Source: Clavelina lepadiformis (lineage: Eukaryota; Chordata; Ascidiacea; Aplousobranchia; Clavelinidae). Taken from it: a DNA stretch of 64,000 nucleotides. The DNA lies in NCBI RefSeq assembly GCF_947623445.1, contig NC_135246.1, positions 1,428,501-1,492,500 on the forward strand. Direction: 5' to 3'. How positions within the stretch are numbered: position 1 is the stretch's first letter; each line of letters starts with the position of its first letter. Of the stretch, positions 20,781 through 30,715 are shown in pieces. The position numbers were made by a program, and so were the translations under genes. The notes below the pieces were generated by a model. It was given only the letters and a program-made list of their open reading frames with translations, had not been told where the DNA came from and did not search any database.

Positions 20781-20863
20781 TATAAAGAAGATTATTTTGA
20801 ATTAATAACAAATATCAAAAAGTTATATTCATATAATATGAAGCAGATAAATGAAACTTTATC

Positions 20864-20935
20864 GGCTCGTTGGTCTAGGGGTATGATTCTTGCTTCGGGT
20901 GCAAGAGGTCCCGGGTTCAATTCCCGGACGAGCCC
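20864..20935 (+). tRNA. trnap-cgg: tRNA-Pro(CGG)
   Basis: Slot 2. Canonical body, without the base change of 12853. Confidence 0.93.
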
Positions 20936-21018
20936 TATAAAGAAGATTATTTTGAATTTACACCAAATATCAAAAAGTTATATTCATATAATATGAAGCA
21001 GATAAATGAAACTTTATC

Positions 21019-21090
21019 GGCTCGTTGGTCTAGGGGTATGATTCTTGCTTAGGGTGCAAGAGGTCCCGGGTTCAATTCCCAGACGAGCCC
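21019..21090 (+). tRNA. trnap-agg: tRNA-Pro(AGG), T-stem mismatch
   Basis: Slot 3. T stem CCCAG. Confidence 0.85.
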
Positions 21091-21477
21091 TATAAAGAAG
21101 AATATTTTGAATTTATACCAAATATCAATTATATTGGGCCGCATTGTCACCTGAAATAAGTCAATGGGCCGCAGAACCTATTAAATTTCAAGAAAAATAG
21201 ATATATTATACTATTACTGCGCCCCTAATAACCGACTGGTACATTTTATTTAGGCCAAGATTCAAAGTTCAAAATACTATTTTTGGAGTGAAAATGACTA
21301 GCGGGCCGGACAAAAATCTCAGGCGGGCCGCATGTTGGACATCCCTGGTCTAGGGGTATGATTCTTGCTTAGGTTGCAAGTCCCGGACGAGCCCTATAAA
21401 GAAGAAGTTTTGGAATTTGGACTAAATACCATAAACATTTATTCTTATAATATGAAGCAAAAAGATGTAACTTCACC

Positions 21478-21549
21478 GGCTCGTTGGTCTAGAGGTATGA
21501 TTCTTGCTTTGGGTGCAAGAGGTTCCGGGTTCAATTCCCGGACGACCCC
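21478..21549 (+). tRNA. trnap-ugg: tRNA-Pro(UGG), acceptor mismatch
   Basis: Before a leader. D-loop TAGAGGTAT, 3' acceptor ACGACCC. Confidence 0.82.
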
Positions 21550-21746
21550 TATACAGAAGATTATTTTGAATTTATACCAAATATCAAAAAGTTTCATTCA
21601 TGTAATATGAAGCAAATAAATGAAACTTCTTTCGTACTTCGTACTTTCATATAATATGAAGTGAAATGTCAAATACATCAAATGTCAAAATATTCTATAC
21701 AGTATGAAGGGAAAAGACTTAACCTCTGCCGCTCGTTGGTCTAGGA

Positions 21747-21976
21747 CAGTGATGTCCAGCCTTTTATTATATTGGTCACCTGAAATAAGTCAATGGGCCG
21801 CAGAACCTATTAAATTTCAAGAAATTTAGGTATATTATACTATTACTGCACCCCTAATAACCGACTGGTACATTTTATTTAGGCCAAGATTCAAAGTTCA
21901 AAATACTATTTTTGGAGTGAAAATGACTAGCGGGCCGGACAAAAATCTCAGGCGGGCCGCATGTTGGACATCCCTG
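21747..21976 (+). mobile_element. hAT MITE, whole copy 7
   Basis: CCTTTTATT form. 5' tRNA part 21730-21746. Confidence 0.87.
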
Positions 21977-22106
21977 GTCTAGGGGTATGATTCTTGCTTA
22001 GGTTGCAAGTCCCGGACGAGCCCTATAAAGAAGAAGTTTTGGAATTTGGACTAAATATCATAAACATTTATTCTTATAATATGAAGCAAAAAGATGCAAC
22101 TTCACC

Positions 22107-22178
22107 GGCTCGTTGGTCTAGGGGTATGATTCTTGCTTTGGGTGCAAGAGGTTCCGGGTTCAATTCCCGGACGAGCCC
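22107..22178 (+). tRNA. trnap-ugg: tRNA-Pro(UGG)
   Basis: Slot 1 of a triple. Unlike its counterpart at 14096, it keeps C56. Confidence 0.93.
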
Positions 22179-22261
22179 TATAAAGAAGATTATTTTGAAT
22201 TAATAACAAATATCAAAAAGTTATATTCATATAATATGAAGCAGATAAATGAAACTTTATC

Positions 22262-22333
22262 GGCTCGTTGGTCTAAGGGTATGATTCTTGCTTCGGGTGC
22301 AAGAGGTCCCGGGTTCAATTCCCGGACGAGCCC
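22262..22333 (+). tRNA. trnap-cgg: tRNA-Pro(CGG)
   Basis: Slot 2. D-loop TAAGGGTAT. Confidence 0.9.
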
Positions 22334-22416
22334 TATAAAGAAGATTATTTTGAATTTATACCAATTATCAAAAAGTTATATTCATATAATATGAAGCAGA
22401 TAAATGAAACTTTATC

Positions 22417-22488
22417 GGCTCGTTGGTCTAGGGGTATGATTCTTGCTTAGGGTGCAAGAGTTCCCGGGTTCAATTCCCAGACGAGCCC
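22417..22488 (+). tRNA. trnap-agg: tRNA-Pro(AGG), T-stem mismatch
   Basis: Slot 3. Variable arm AGTTC, T stem CCCAG. Confidence 0.84.
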
Positions 22489-22875
22489 TATAAAGAAGAA
22501 TATTTTGAATTTATACCAAATATCAATTATATTGGGCCGCATTGTCACCTGAAATAAGTCAATGGGCCGCAGAACCTATTAAATTTCAAGAAAAATAGAT
22601 ATATTATACTATTACTGCGCCCCTAATAACCGACTGGTACATTTTATTTAGGCCAAGATTCAAAGTTCAAAATACTATTTTTGGAGTGAAAATGACTAGC
22701 GGGCCGGACAAAAATCTCAGGCGGGCCGCATGTTGGACATCCCTGGTCTAGGGGTATGATTCTTGCTTAGGTTGCAAGTCCCGGACGAGCCCTATAAAGA
22801 AGAAGTTTTGGAATTTGGACTAAATACCATAAACATTTATTCTTATAATATGAAGCAAAAAGATGTAACTTCACC

Positions 22876-22947
22876 GGCTCGTTGGTCTAGAGGTATGATT
22901 CTTGCTTTGGGTGCAAGAGGTCCCGGGTTCAATTCCCGGACGAGCCC
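22876..22947 (+). tRNA. trnap-ugg: tRNA-Pro(UGG)
   Basis: Only tRNA of its unit. D-loop TAGAGGTAT. Confidence 0.92.
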
Positions 22948-23334
22948 TATAAAGAAGAATATTTTGAATTTATACCAAATATCAATTATATTGGGACGCA
23001 TTGTCACCTGAAATAAGTCAATGGGCCGCAGAACCTATTAAATTTCAAGAAAATTAGGTATATTATACTATTACTGCGCCCCTAATAACCGACTGGTACA
23101 TTTTATTTAGGCCAAGATTCAAAGTTCAAAATACTATTTTTGGAGTGAAAATGACTAGCGGGCCGGACAAAAATCTCAGGCGGGCCACATGTTGGACATC
23201 CCTGGTCTAGGGGTATGATTCTTGCTTTGGTTGCAAGTCCCGGACGAGCCCTATAAAGAAGAAATTTTGGAATTTGGACTAAATATCATAAACATTTATT
23301 CTTATAATATGAAGCAAAAAGATGCAACTTCACC

Positions 23335-23406
23335 GGTTCGTTGGTCTAGGGGTATGATTCTTGCTTTGGGTGCAAGAGGTCCCGGGTTCAATTCCCGGAC
23401 GAGCCC
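23335..23406 (+). tRNA. trnap-ugg: tRNA-Pro(UGG)
   Basis: Slot 1. Acceptor GGTTCGT. The relic before it is the only one with loop TTTGGTT. Confidence 0.9.
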
Positions 23407-23489
23407 TATAAAGAAGATTATTTTGAATTTATACCAAATATCAAAAAGTTTTATGGTTATAATATGAAGCAAATAAATGAAACTTCATC

Positions 23490-23561
23490 GGCTCGTTGGT
23501 CTAGGGGTATGATTCTTGCTTTGGGTGCAAGAGGACCCGGGTTCAATTCCTGGTCGAGCCC
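23490..23561 (+). tRNA. trnap-ugg: tRNA-Pro(UGG), acceptor mismatch
   Basis: Slot 2. 3' acceptor TCGAGCC and T stem CCTGG (G-T wobble). Confidence 0.8.
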
Positions 23562-23644
23562 TATAAAGAAGATTATTTTGAATTTATACCAAATATCAAA
23601 AAGTTTCATTCATGTAATATGAAGCAGATAAATGAAACTTTATC

Positions 23645-23715
23645 GGCTCGTTGGTCTAGGGTATGATTCTTGCTTAGGGTGCAAGAGGTCCCGGGTTCAA
23701 TTCCCGGACGAGCCC
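23645..23715 (+). tRNA. trnap-agg: tRNA-Pro(AGG)
   Basis: Slot 3. 71 nt, D-loop TAGGGTAT. Confidence 0.85.
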
Positions 23716-24102
23716 TATAAAGAAGAATATTTTGATTTTATACCAAATATCAATTATATTGGGCCGCATTGTCACCTGAAATAAGTCAATGGCCCGCAGA
23801 ACCTATTAAATTTCAAGAAATTTAGGTGTATTATACTATTACTGCGCCCCTAATAACCGACTGGTACATTTTATTTAGGCCAAGATTCAAAGTTCAAAAT
23901 ACTATTTTTGGAGTGAAAATGACTAGCGGGCCGGACAAAAATCTCAGGCGGGCCGCATGTTGGACATCCTTGGTCTAGGGGTATGATTCTTGCTTAGGTT
24001 GCAAGTCCCGGACGAGCCCTATAAAAAAGAAGTTTTGGAATTTGGACTAAATATCATAAACATTTATTCTTATAATATGAAGCAAAAAGATGCAACTTCA
24101 CC

Positions 24103-24174
24103 GGCTCGTTGGTCTAGGGGTATGATTCTTACTTTGGGTGCAAGAGGTCACGGGGTCAATTTCCGGACGATCCC
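24103..24174 (+). pseudogene. Degenerate tRNA-Pro(UGG), copy 2
   Basis: Carries the same set of changes as 18238, so decay preceded duplication. Confidence 0.75.
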
Positions 24175-24257
24175 TATAAAGAAGATTATTTTGAATTTAT
24201 ACCAAATATCAAAAAGTTATATTCATATAATATGAAGCAGATAAATGAAACTTTATC

Positions 24258-24329
24258 GGCTCGTTGGTCTAGGGGTATGATTCTTGCTTAGGGTGCAAGA
24301 GGTCCCGGGTTCAATTCCCGGACGAGCCC
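24258..24329 (+). tRNA. trnap-agg: tRNA-Pro(AGG)
   Basis: Slot 2. Canonical body. Confidence 0.93.
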
Positions 24330-24716
24330 TATAAAGAAGAATATTTTGAATTTATACCAAATATCATTTATATTGGGCCGCATTGTCACCTGAAATAAGT
24401 CAATGGACGGCAGAACCTATTAAATTTCAAGAAAAATAGGTATATTATACTATTACTGCGCCCCTAATAACCGACTGGTACATTTTATTTAGGCCAAGAT
24501 TCAAAGTTCAAAATACTATTTTTGGAGTGAAAATGACTAGCGGGCCGGACAAAAATCTCAGGCGGGCCGCATGTTGGACATCCCTGGTCTAGGGGTATGA
24601 TTCTTGCTTAGGTTGCAAGTCCCGGACGAGCCCTATAAAGAAGAAATTTTGGAATTTGGACTAAATACCATAAACATTTATTCTTATAATATGAAGCAAA
24701 AAGATGTAACTTCACC

Positions 24717-24788
24717 GGCTCGTTGGTCTAGAGGTATGATTCTTGCTTTGGGTGCAAGAGGTCCCGGGTTCAATTCCCGGACGAGCCC
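24717..24788 (+). tRNA. trnap-ugg: tRNA-Pro(UGG)
   Basis: Only tRNA of its unit. D-loop TAGAGGTAT. Confidence 0.92.
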
Positions 24789-25175
24789 TATAAAGAAGAA
24801 TATTTTGAATTTATACCAAATATCAATTATATTGGGACGCATTGTCACCTGAAATAAGTCAATGGGCCGCAGAACCTATTAAATTTCAAGAAATTTAGGT
24901 ATATTATACTATTACTGCACCCCTAATAACCGACTGGTACATTTTATTTAGGCCAAGATTCAAAGTTCAAAATACTATTTTTGGAGTGAAAATGACTAGC
25001 GGGCCGGACAAAAATCTCAGGCGGGCCGCATGTTGGACATCCCTGGTCTAGGGGTATGATTCTTGCTTAGGTTGCAAGTCCCGGACGAGCCCTATAAAGA
25101 AGAAGTTTTGGAATTTGGACTAAATATCATAAACATTTATTCTTATAATATGAAGCAAAAAGATGCAACTTCACC

Positions 25176-25247
25176 GGCTCGTTGGTCTAGGGGTATGATT
25201 CTTGCTTTGGGTGCAAGAGGTTCCGGGTTCAATTCCCGGACGAGCCC
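25176..25247 (+). tRNA. trnap-ugg: tRNA-Pro(UGG)
   Basis: Slot 1 of a triple. Variable arm AGGTT. Confidence 0.93.
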
Positions 25248-25330
25248 TATAAAGAAGATTATTTTGAATTAATAACAAATATCAAAAAGTTATATTCATA
25301 TAATATGAAGCAGATAAATGAAACTTTATC

Positions 25331-25402
25331 GGCTCGTTGGTCTAAGGGTATGATTCTTGCTTCGGGTGCAAGAGGTCCCGGGTTCAATTCCCGGACGAGC
25401 CC
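25331..25402 (+). tRNA. trnap-cgg: tRNA-Pro(CGG)
   Basis: Slot 2. D-loop TAAGGGTAT. Confidence 0.9.
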
Positions 25403-25485
25403 TATAAAGAAGATTATTTTGAATTTATACCAAATATCAAAAAGTTATATTCATATAATATGAAGCAGATAAATGAAACTTTATC

Positions 25486-25557
25486 GGCTCGTTGGTCTAG
25501 GGGTATGATTCTTGCTTAGGGTGCAAGAGTTCCCGGGTTCAATTCCCAGACGAGCCC
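25486..25557 (+). tRNA. trnap-agg: tRNA-Pro(AGG), T-stem mismatch
   Basis: Slot 3. Variable arm AGTTC, T stem CCCAG. Confidence 0.84.
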
Positions 25558-25944
25558 TATAAAGAAAAATATTTTGAATTTATACCAAATATCAATTATA
25601 TTGGGCCGCATTGTCACCTGAAATAAGTCAATGGGCCGCAGAACCTATTAAATTTCAAGAAAAATAGATATATTATACTATTACTGCGCCCCTAATAACC
25701 GACTGGTACATTTTATTTAGGCCAAGATTCAAAGTTCAAAATACTATTTTTGGAGTGAAAATGACTAGCGGGCCGGACAAAAATCTCAGGCGGGCCGCAT
25801 GTTGGACATCCCTGGTCTAGGGGTATGATTCTTGCTTAGGTTGCAAGTCCCGGACGAGCCCTATAAAGAAGAAGTTTTGGAATTTGGACTAAATACCATA
25901 AACATTTATTCTTATAATATGAAGCAAAAAGATGTAACTTCACC

Positions 25945-26016
25945 GGCTCGTTGGTCTAGAGGTATGATTCTTGCTTTGGGTGCAAGAGGTCCCGGGTTCA
26001 ATTCCCGGACGAGCCC
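25945..26016 (+). tRNA. trnap-ugg: tRNA-Pro(UGG)
   Basis: Counterpart of 22876 at 3,069 bp. Confidence 0.92.
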
Positions 26017-26403
26017 TATAAAGAAGAATATTTTGAATTTATACCAAATATCAATTATATTGGGACGCATTGTCACCTGAAATAAGTCAATGGGCCGCAG
26101 AACCTATTAAATTTCAAGAAAATTAGGTATATTATACTATTACTGCGCCCCTAATAACCGACTGGTACATTTTATTTAGGCCAAGATTCAAAGTTCAAAA
26201 TACTATTTTTGGAGTGAAAATGACTAGCGGGCCGGACAAAAATCTCAGGCGGGCCACATGTTGGACATCCCTGGTCTAGGGGTATGATTCTTGCTTAGGT
26301 TGCAAGTCCCGGACGAGCCCTATAAAGAAGAAATTTTGGAATTTGGACTAAATATCATAAACATTTATTCTTATAATATGAAGCAAAAAGATGCAACTTC
26401 ACC

Positions 26404-26475
26404 GGTTCGTTGGTCTAGGGGTATGATTCTTGCTTTGGGTGCAAGAGGTCCCGGGTTCAATTCCCGGACGAGCCC
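26404..26475 (+). tRNA. trnap-ugg: tRNA-Pro(UGG)
   Basis: Slot 1. Acceptor GGTTCGT. Confidence 0.9.
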
Positions 26476-26558
26476 TATAAAGAAGATTATTTTGAATTTA
26501 TACCAAATATCAAAAAGTTTTATGGTTATAATATGAAGCAAATAAATGAAACTTCATC

Positions 26559-26630
26559 GGCTCGTTGGTCTAGGGGTATGATTCTTGCTTTGGGTGCAAG
26601 AGGACCCGGGTTCAATTCCCGGTCGAGCCC
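26559..26630 (+). tRNA. trnap-ugg: tRNA-Pro(UGG), acceptor mismatch
   Basis: Slot 2. 3' acceptor TCGAGCC. Confidence 0.84.
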
Positions 26631-26713
26631 TATAAAGAAGATTATTTTGAATTTATACCAAATATCAAAAAGTTTCATTCATGTAATATGAAGCAGATAA
26701 ATGAAACTTTATC

Positions 26714-26784
26714 GGCTCGTTGGTCTAGGGTATGATTCTTGCTTAGGGTGCAAGAGGTCCCGGGTTCAATTCCCGGACGAGCCC
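26714..26784 (+). tRNA. trnap-agg: tRNA-Pro(AGG)
   Basis: Slot 3. 71 nt, D-loop TAGGGTAT. Confidence 0.85.
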
Positions 26785-27171
26785 TATAAAGAAGAATATT
26801 TTGATTTTATACCAAATATCAATTATATTGGGCCGCATTGTCACCTGAAATAAGTCAATGGCCCGCAGAACCTATTAAATTTCAAGAAATTTAGGTGTAT
26901 TATACTATTACTGCGCCCCTAATAACCGACTGGTACATTTTATTTAGGCCAAGATTCAAAGTTCAAAATACTATTTTTGGAGTGAAAATGACTAGCGGGC
27001 CGGACAAAAATCTCAGGCGGGCCGCATGTTGGACATCCCTGGTCTAGGGGTATGATTCTTGCTTAGGTTGCAAGTCCCGGACGAGCCCTATAAAAAAGAA
27101 GTTTTGGAATTTGGACTAAATATCATAAACATTTATTCTTATAATATGAAGCAAAAAGATGCAACTTCACC

Positions 27172-27243
27172 GGCTCGTTGGTCTAGGGGTATGATTCTTA
27201 CTTTGGGTGCAAGAGGTCACGGGGTCAATTTCCGGACGATCCC
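27172..27243 (+). pseudogene. Degenerate tRNA-Pro(UGG), copy 3
   Basis: Same changes as 18238 and 24103. Confidence 0.75.
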
Positions 27244-27326
27244 TATAAAGAAGATTATTTTGAATTTATACCAAATATCAAAAAGTTATATTCATATAAT
27301 ATGAAGCAGATAAATGAAACTTTATC

Positions 27327-27398
27327 GGCTCGTTGATCTAGGGGTATGATTCTTGCTTAGGGTGCAAGAGGTCCCGGGTTCAATTCCCGGACGAGCCC
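27327..27398 (+). tRNA. trnap-agg: tRNA-Pro(AGG)
   Basis: Slot 2. G10 is A, which turns the usual G-T wobble of the D stem into A-T. Confidence 0.89.
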
Positions 27399-27785
27399 TA
27401 TAAAGAAGAATATTTTGAATTTATACCAAATATCATTTATATTGGGCCGCATTGTCACCTGAAATAAGTCAATGGACGGCAGAACCTATTAAATTTCAAG
27501 AAAAATAGGTATATTATACTATTACTGCGCCCCTAATAACCGACTGGTACATTTTATTTAGGCCAAGATTCAAAGTTCAAAATACTATTTTTGGAGTGAA
27601 AATGACTAGCGGGCCGGACAAAAATCTCAGGCGGGCCGCATGTTGGACATCCCTGGTCTAGGGGTATGATTCTGGCTTAGGTTGCAAGTCCCGGACGAGC
27701 CCTATAAAGAAGAAGTTTTGGAATTTGGACTAAATACCATAAACATTTATTCTTATAATATGAAGCAAAAAGATGTAACTTCACC

Positions 27786-27857
27786 GGCTCGTTGGTCTAG
27801 AGGTATGATTCTTGCTTTGGGTGCAAGAGGTCCCGGGTTCAATTCCCGGACGAGCCC
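27786..27857 (+). tRNA. trnap-ugg: tRNA-Pro(UGG)
   Basis: Only tRNA of its unit. D-loop TAGAGGTAT. Confidence 0.92.
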
Positions 27858-28244
27858 TATAAAGAAGAATATTTTGAATTTATACCAAATATCAATTATA
27901 TTGGGACGCATTGTCACCTGAAATAAGTCAATGGGCCGCAGAATCTATTAAATTTCAAGAAAATTAGGTATATTATACTATTACTGCGCCCCTAATAACC
28001 GACTGGTACATTTTATTTAGGCCAAGATTCAAAGTTCAAAATACTATTTTTGGAGTGAAAATGACTAGCGGGCCGGACAAAAATCTCAGGCGGGCCGCAT
28101 GTTGGACATCCCTGGTCTAGGGGTATGATTCTTGCTTAGGTTGCAAGTCCCGGACGAGCCCTATAAAGAAGAAGTTTTGGAATTTGGACTAAATACCATA
28201 AACATTTATTCTTATAATATGAAGCAAAAAGATGCAACTTCACC

Positions 28245-28316
28245 GGTTCGTTGGTCTAGGGGTATGATTCTTGCTTTGGGTGCAAGAGGTCCCGGGTTCA
28301 ATTCCCGGACGAGCCC
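28245..28316 (+). tRNA. trnap-ugg: tRNA-Pro(UGG)
   Basis: Slot 1. Acceptor GGTTCGT. Confidence 0.9.
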
Positions 28317-28399
28317 TATAAAGAAGATTATTTTGAATTTATACCAAATATCAAAAAGTTTTATGGTTATAATATGAAGCAAATAAATGAAACTTCATC

Positions 28400-28471
28400 G
28401 GCTCGTTGGTCTAGGGGTATGATTCTTGCTTTGGGTGCAAGAGGACCCGGGTTCAATTCCCGGACGAGCCC
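28400..28471 (+). tRNA. trnap-ugg: tRNA-Pro(UGG)
   Basis: Slot 2. Variable arm AGGAC. The acceptor is intact, unlike the TCGAGCC copies. Confidence 0.93.
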
Positions 28472-28554
28472 TATAAAGAAGATTATTTTGAATTTATACG
28501 AAATATCAAAAAGTTTCATTCATGTAATATGAAGCAGATAAATGAAACTTTATC

Positions 28555-28625
28555 GGCTCGTTGGTCTAGGGTATGATTCTTGCTTAGGGTGCAAGAGGTC
28601 CCGGGTTCAATTCCCGGACGAGCCC
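28555..28625 (+). tRNA. trnap-agg: tRNA-Pro(AGG)
   Basis: Slot 3. 71 nt. Confidence 0.85.
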
Positions 28626-29012
28626 TATAAAGAAGAATATTTTGAATTTATACCAAATATCAATTATATTGGGCCGCATTGTCACCTGAAATAAGTCAAT
28701 GGACCGCAGAACCTATTAAATTTCAAGAAAAATAGGTATATTATACTATTACTGCGCCCCTAATAACCGACTGGTACATTTTATTTAGGCCAAGATTCAA
28801 AGTTCAAAATACTATTTTTGGAGTGAAAATGACTAGCGGGCCGGACAAAAATCTCAGGCGGGCCGCATGTTGGACATCCCTGGTCTAGGGGTATGATTCT
28901 TGCTTAGGTTGCAAGTCCCGGACGAGCCCTATAAAGAAGAAATTTTGGAATTTGGACTAAATACCATAAACATTTATTCTTATAATATGAAGCAAAAAGA
29001 TGTAACTTCACC

Positions 29013-29084
29013 GGCTCGTTGGTCTAGAGGTATGATTCTTGCTTTGGGTGCAAGAGGTCCCGGGTTCAATTCCCGGACGAGCCC
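29013..29084 (+). tRNA. trnap-ugg: tRNA-Pro(UGG)
   Basis: Only tRNA of its unit. D-loop TAGAGGTAT. Confidence 0.92.
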
Positions 29085-29471
29085 TATAAAGAAGAATATT
29101 TTGAATTTATACCAAATATCAATTATATTGGGACGCATTGTCACCTGAAATAAGTCAATGGGCCGCAGAACCTATTAAATTTCAAGAAAATTAGGTATAT
29201 TATACTATTACTGCGCCCCTAATAACCGACTGGTACATTTTATTTAGGCCAAGAGTCAAAGTTCAAAATACTATTTTTGGAGTGAAAATGACTAGCGGGC
29301 CGGACAAAAATCTCAGGCGGGCCGCATGTTGGACATCCCTGGTCTAGGGGTATGATTCTTGCTTAGGTTGCAAGTCCCGGACGAGCCCTATAAAGAAGAA
29401 GTTTTGGAATTTGGACTAAATACCATAAACATTTATTCTTATAATATGAAGCAAAAAGATGTAACTTCACC

Positions 29472-29543
29472 GGCTCGTTGGTCTAGAGGTATGATTCTTG
29501 CTTTGGGTGCAAGAGGTCCCGGGTTCAATTCCCGGACGAGCCC
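29472..29543 (+). tRNA. trnap-ugg: tRNA-Pro(UGG)
   Basis: Only tRNA of its unit, a direct repeat of the previous unit. The trailer begins TCTAAAG. Confidence 0.92.
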
Positions 29544-29930
29544 TCTAAAGAAGAATATTTTGAATTTATACCAAATATCAATTATATTGGGACGCATTGT
29601 CACCTGAAATAAGTCAATGGGCCGCAGAACCTATTAAATTTCAAGAAAATTAGGTATATTATACTATTACTGCGCCCCTAATAACCGACTGGTACATTTT
29701 ATTTAGGCCAAGATTCAAAGTTCAAAATACTATTTTTGGAGTGAAAATGACTAGCGGGCCGGACAAAAATCTCAGGCGGGCTGCATGTTGGACATCCCTG
29801 GTCTAGGGGTATGATTCTTGCTTAGGTTGCAAGTCCCGGACGAGCCCTATAAAGAAGAAATTTTGGAATTTGGACTAAATATCATAAACATTTATTCTTA
29901 TAATATGAAGCAAAAAGATGCAACTTCACC

Positions 29931-30002
29931 GGCTCGTTGGTCTAGGGGTATGATTCTTGCTTTGGGTGCAAGAGGTCCCGGGTTCAATTCCCGGACGAGC
30001 CC
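29931..30002 (+). tRNA. trnap-ugg: tRNA-Pro(UGG)
   Basis: Slot 1. Canonical body. Confidence 0.94.
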
Positions 30003-30085
30003 TATAAAGAAGATTATTTTGAATTTATACCAAATATCAAAAAGTTTTATGGTTATAATATGAAGCAAATAAATGAAACTTCATC

Positions 30086-30157
30086 GGCTCGTTGGTCTAG
30101 GGGTATGATTCTTGCTTTGGGTGCAAGAGGACCCGGGTTCAATTCCCGGACGAGCCC
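30086..30157 (+). tRNA. trnap-ugg: tRNA-Pro(UGG)
   Basis: Slot 2. Variable arm AGGAC. Confidence 0.93.
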
Positions 30158-30240
30158 TATAAAGAAGATTATTTTGAATTTATACCAAATATCAAAAAGT
30201 TTCATTCATGTAATATGAAGCAGATAAATGAAACTTTATC

Positions 30241-30311
30241 GGCTCGTTGGTCTAGGGTATGATTCTTGTTTAGGGTGCAAGAGGTCCCGGGTTCAATTCC
30301 CGGACGAGCCC
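30241..30311 (+). tRNA. trnap-agg: tRNA-Pro(AGG)
   Basis: Slot 3. 71 nt. Anticodon stem CTTGT gives a T-G wobble next to the loop. Confidence 0.82.
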
Positions 30312-30715
30312 TATAAAGAAGAATATTTTGAATTTATACCAAATATCAATTATATTGGGCCGCATTGTCACCTGAAATAAGTCAATGGACCGCAGAACCT
30401 ATTAAATTTCAAGAAAAATAGGTATATTATACTATTACTGCGCCCCTAATAACCGACTGGTACATTTTATTTAGGCCAAGATTCAAAGTTCAAAATACTA
30501 TTTTTGGAGTGAAAATGACTAGCGGGCCGGACAAAAATCTCAGGCGGGCCGCATGTTGGACATCCCTGGTCTAGGGGTATGATTCTTGCTTAGGTTGCAA
30601 GTCCCGGACGAGCCCTATAAAGAAGAAATTTTGGAATTTGGACTAAATACCATAAACATTAATTCTTATAATATGAAGCAAAAAGATGCAACTTCACCGG
30701 TTCGTTGGTCTAGAG

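Larger units (their letters stand above)
1..30698 (+). repeat. tRNA-Pro / hAT-MITE tandem array, block A
   Basis: Each unit is a MITE 3' part, a 47-nt tRNA-Pro relic, a spacer of about 83 bp, then one to three 155-bp tRNA blocks. The MITE ends and the relic begins at: 81, 710, 1169, 1782, 2241, 3010, 3624, 4083, 4697, 5481, 5940, 6554, 7168, 7797, 8256, 8869, 9328, 10097, 10711, 11170, 11784, 12568, 13337, 13966, 14735, 15194, 15808, 16267, 17036, 17340, 18108, 18722, 19181, 19795, 20579, 21348, 21977, 22746, 23205, 23973, 24587, 25046, 25815, 26274, 27042, 27656, 28115, 28883, 29342, 29801, 30569. Each relic is 47 nt. A truncated MITE covers about 219 bp before each of these points, except where a whole MITE is listed separately. 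The window opens inside a MITE (1-80). Stretches between listed tRNAs hold only spacer, MITE and relic. Confidence 0.95.
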
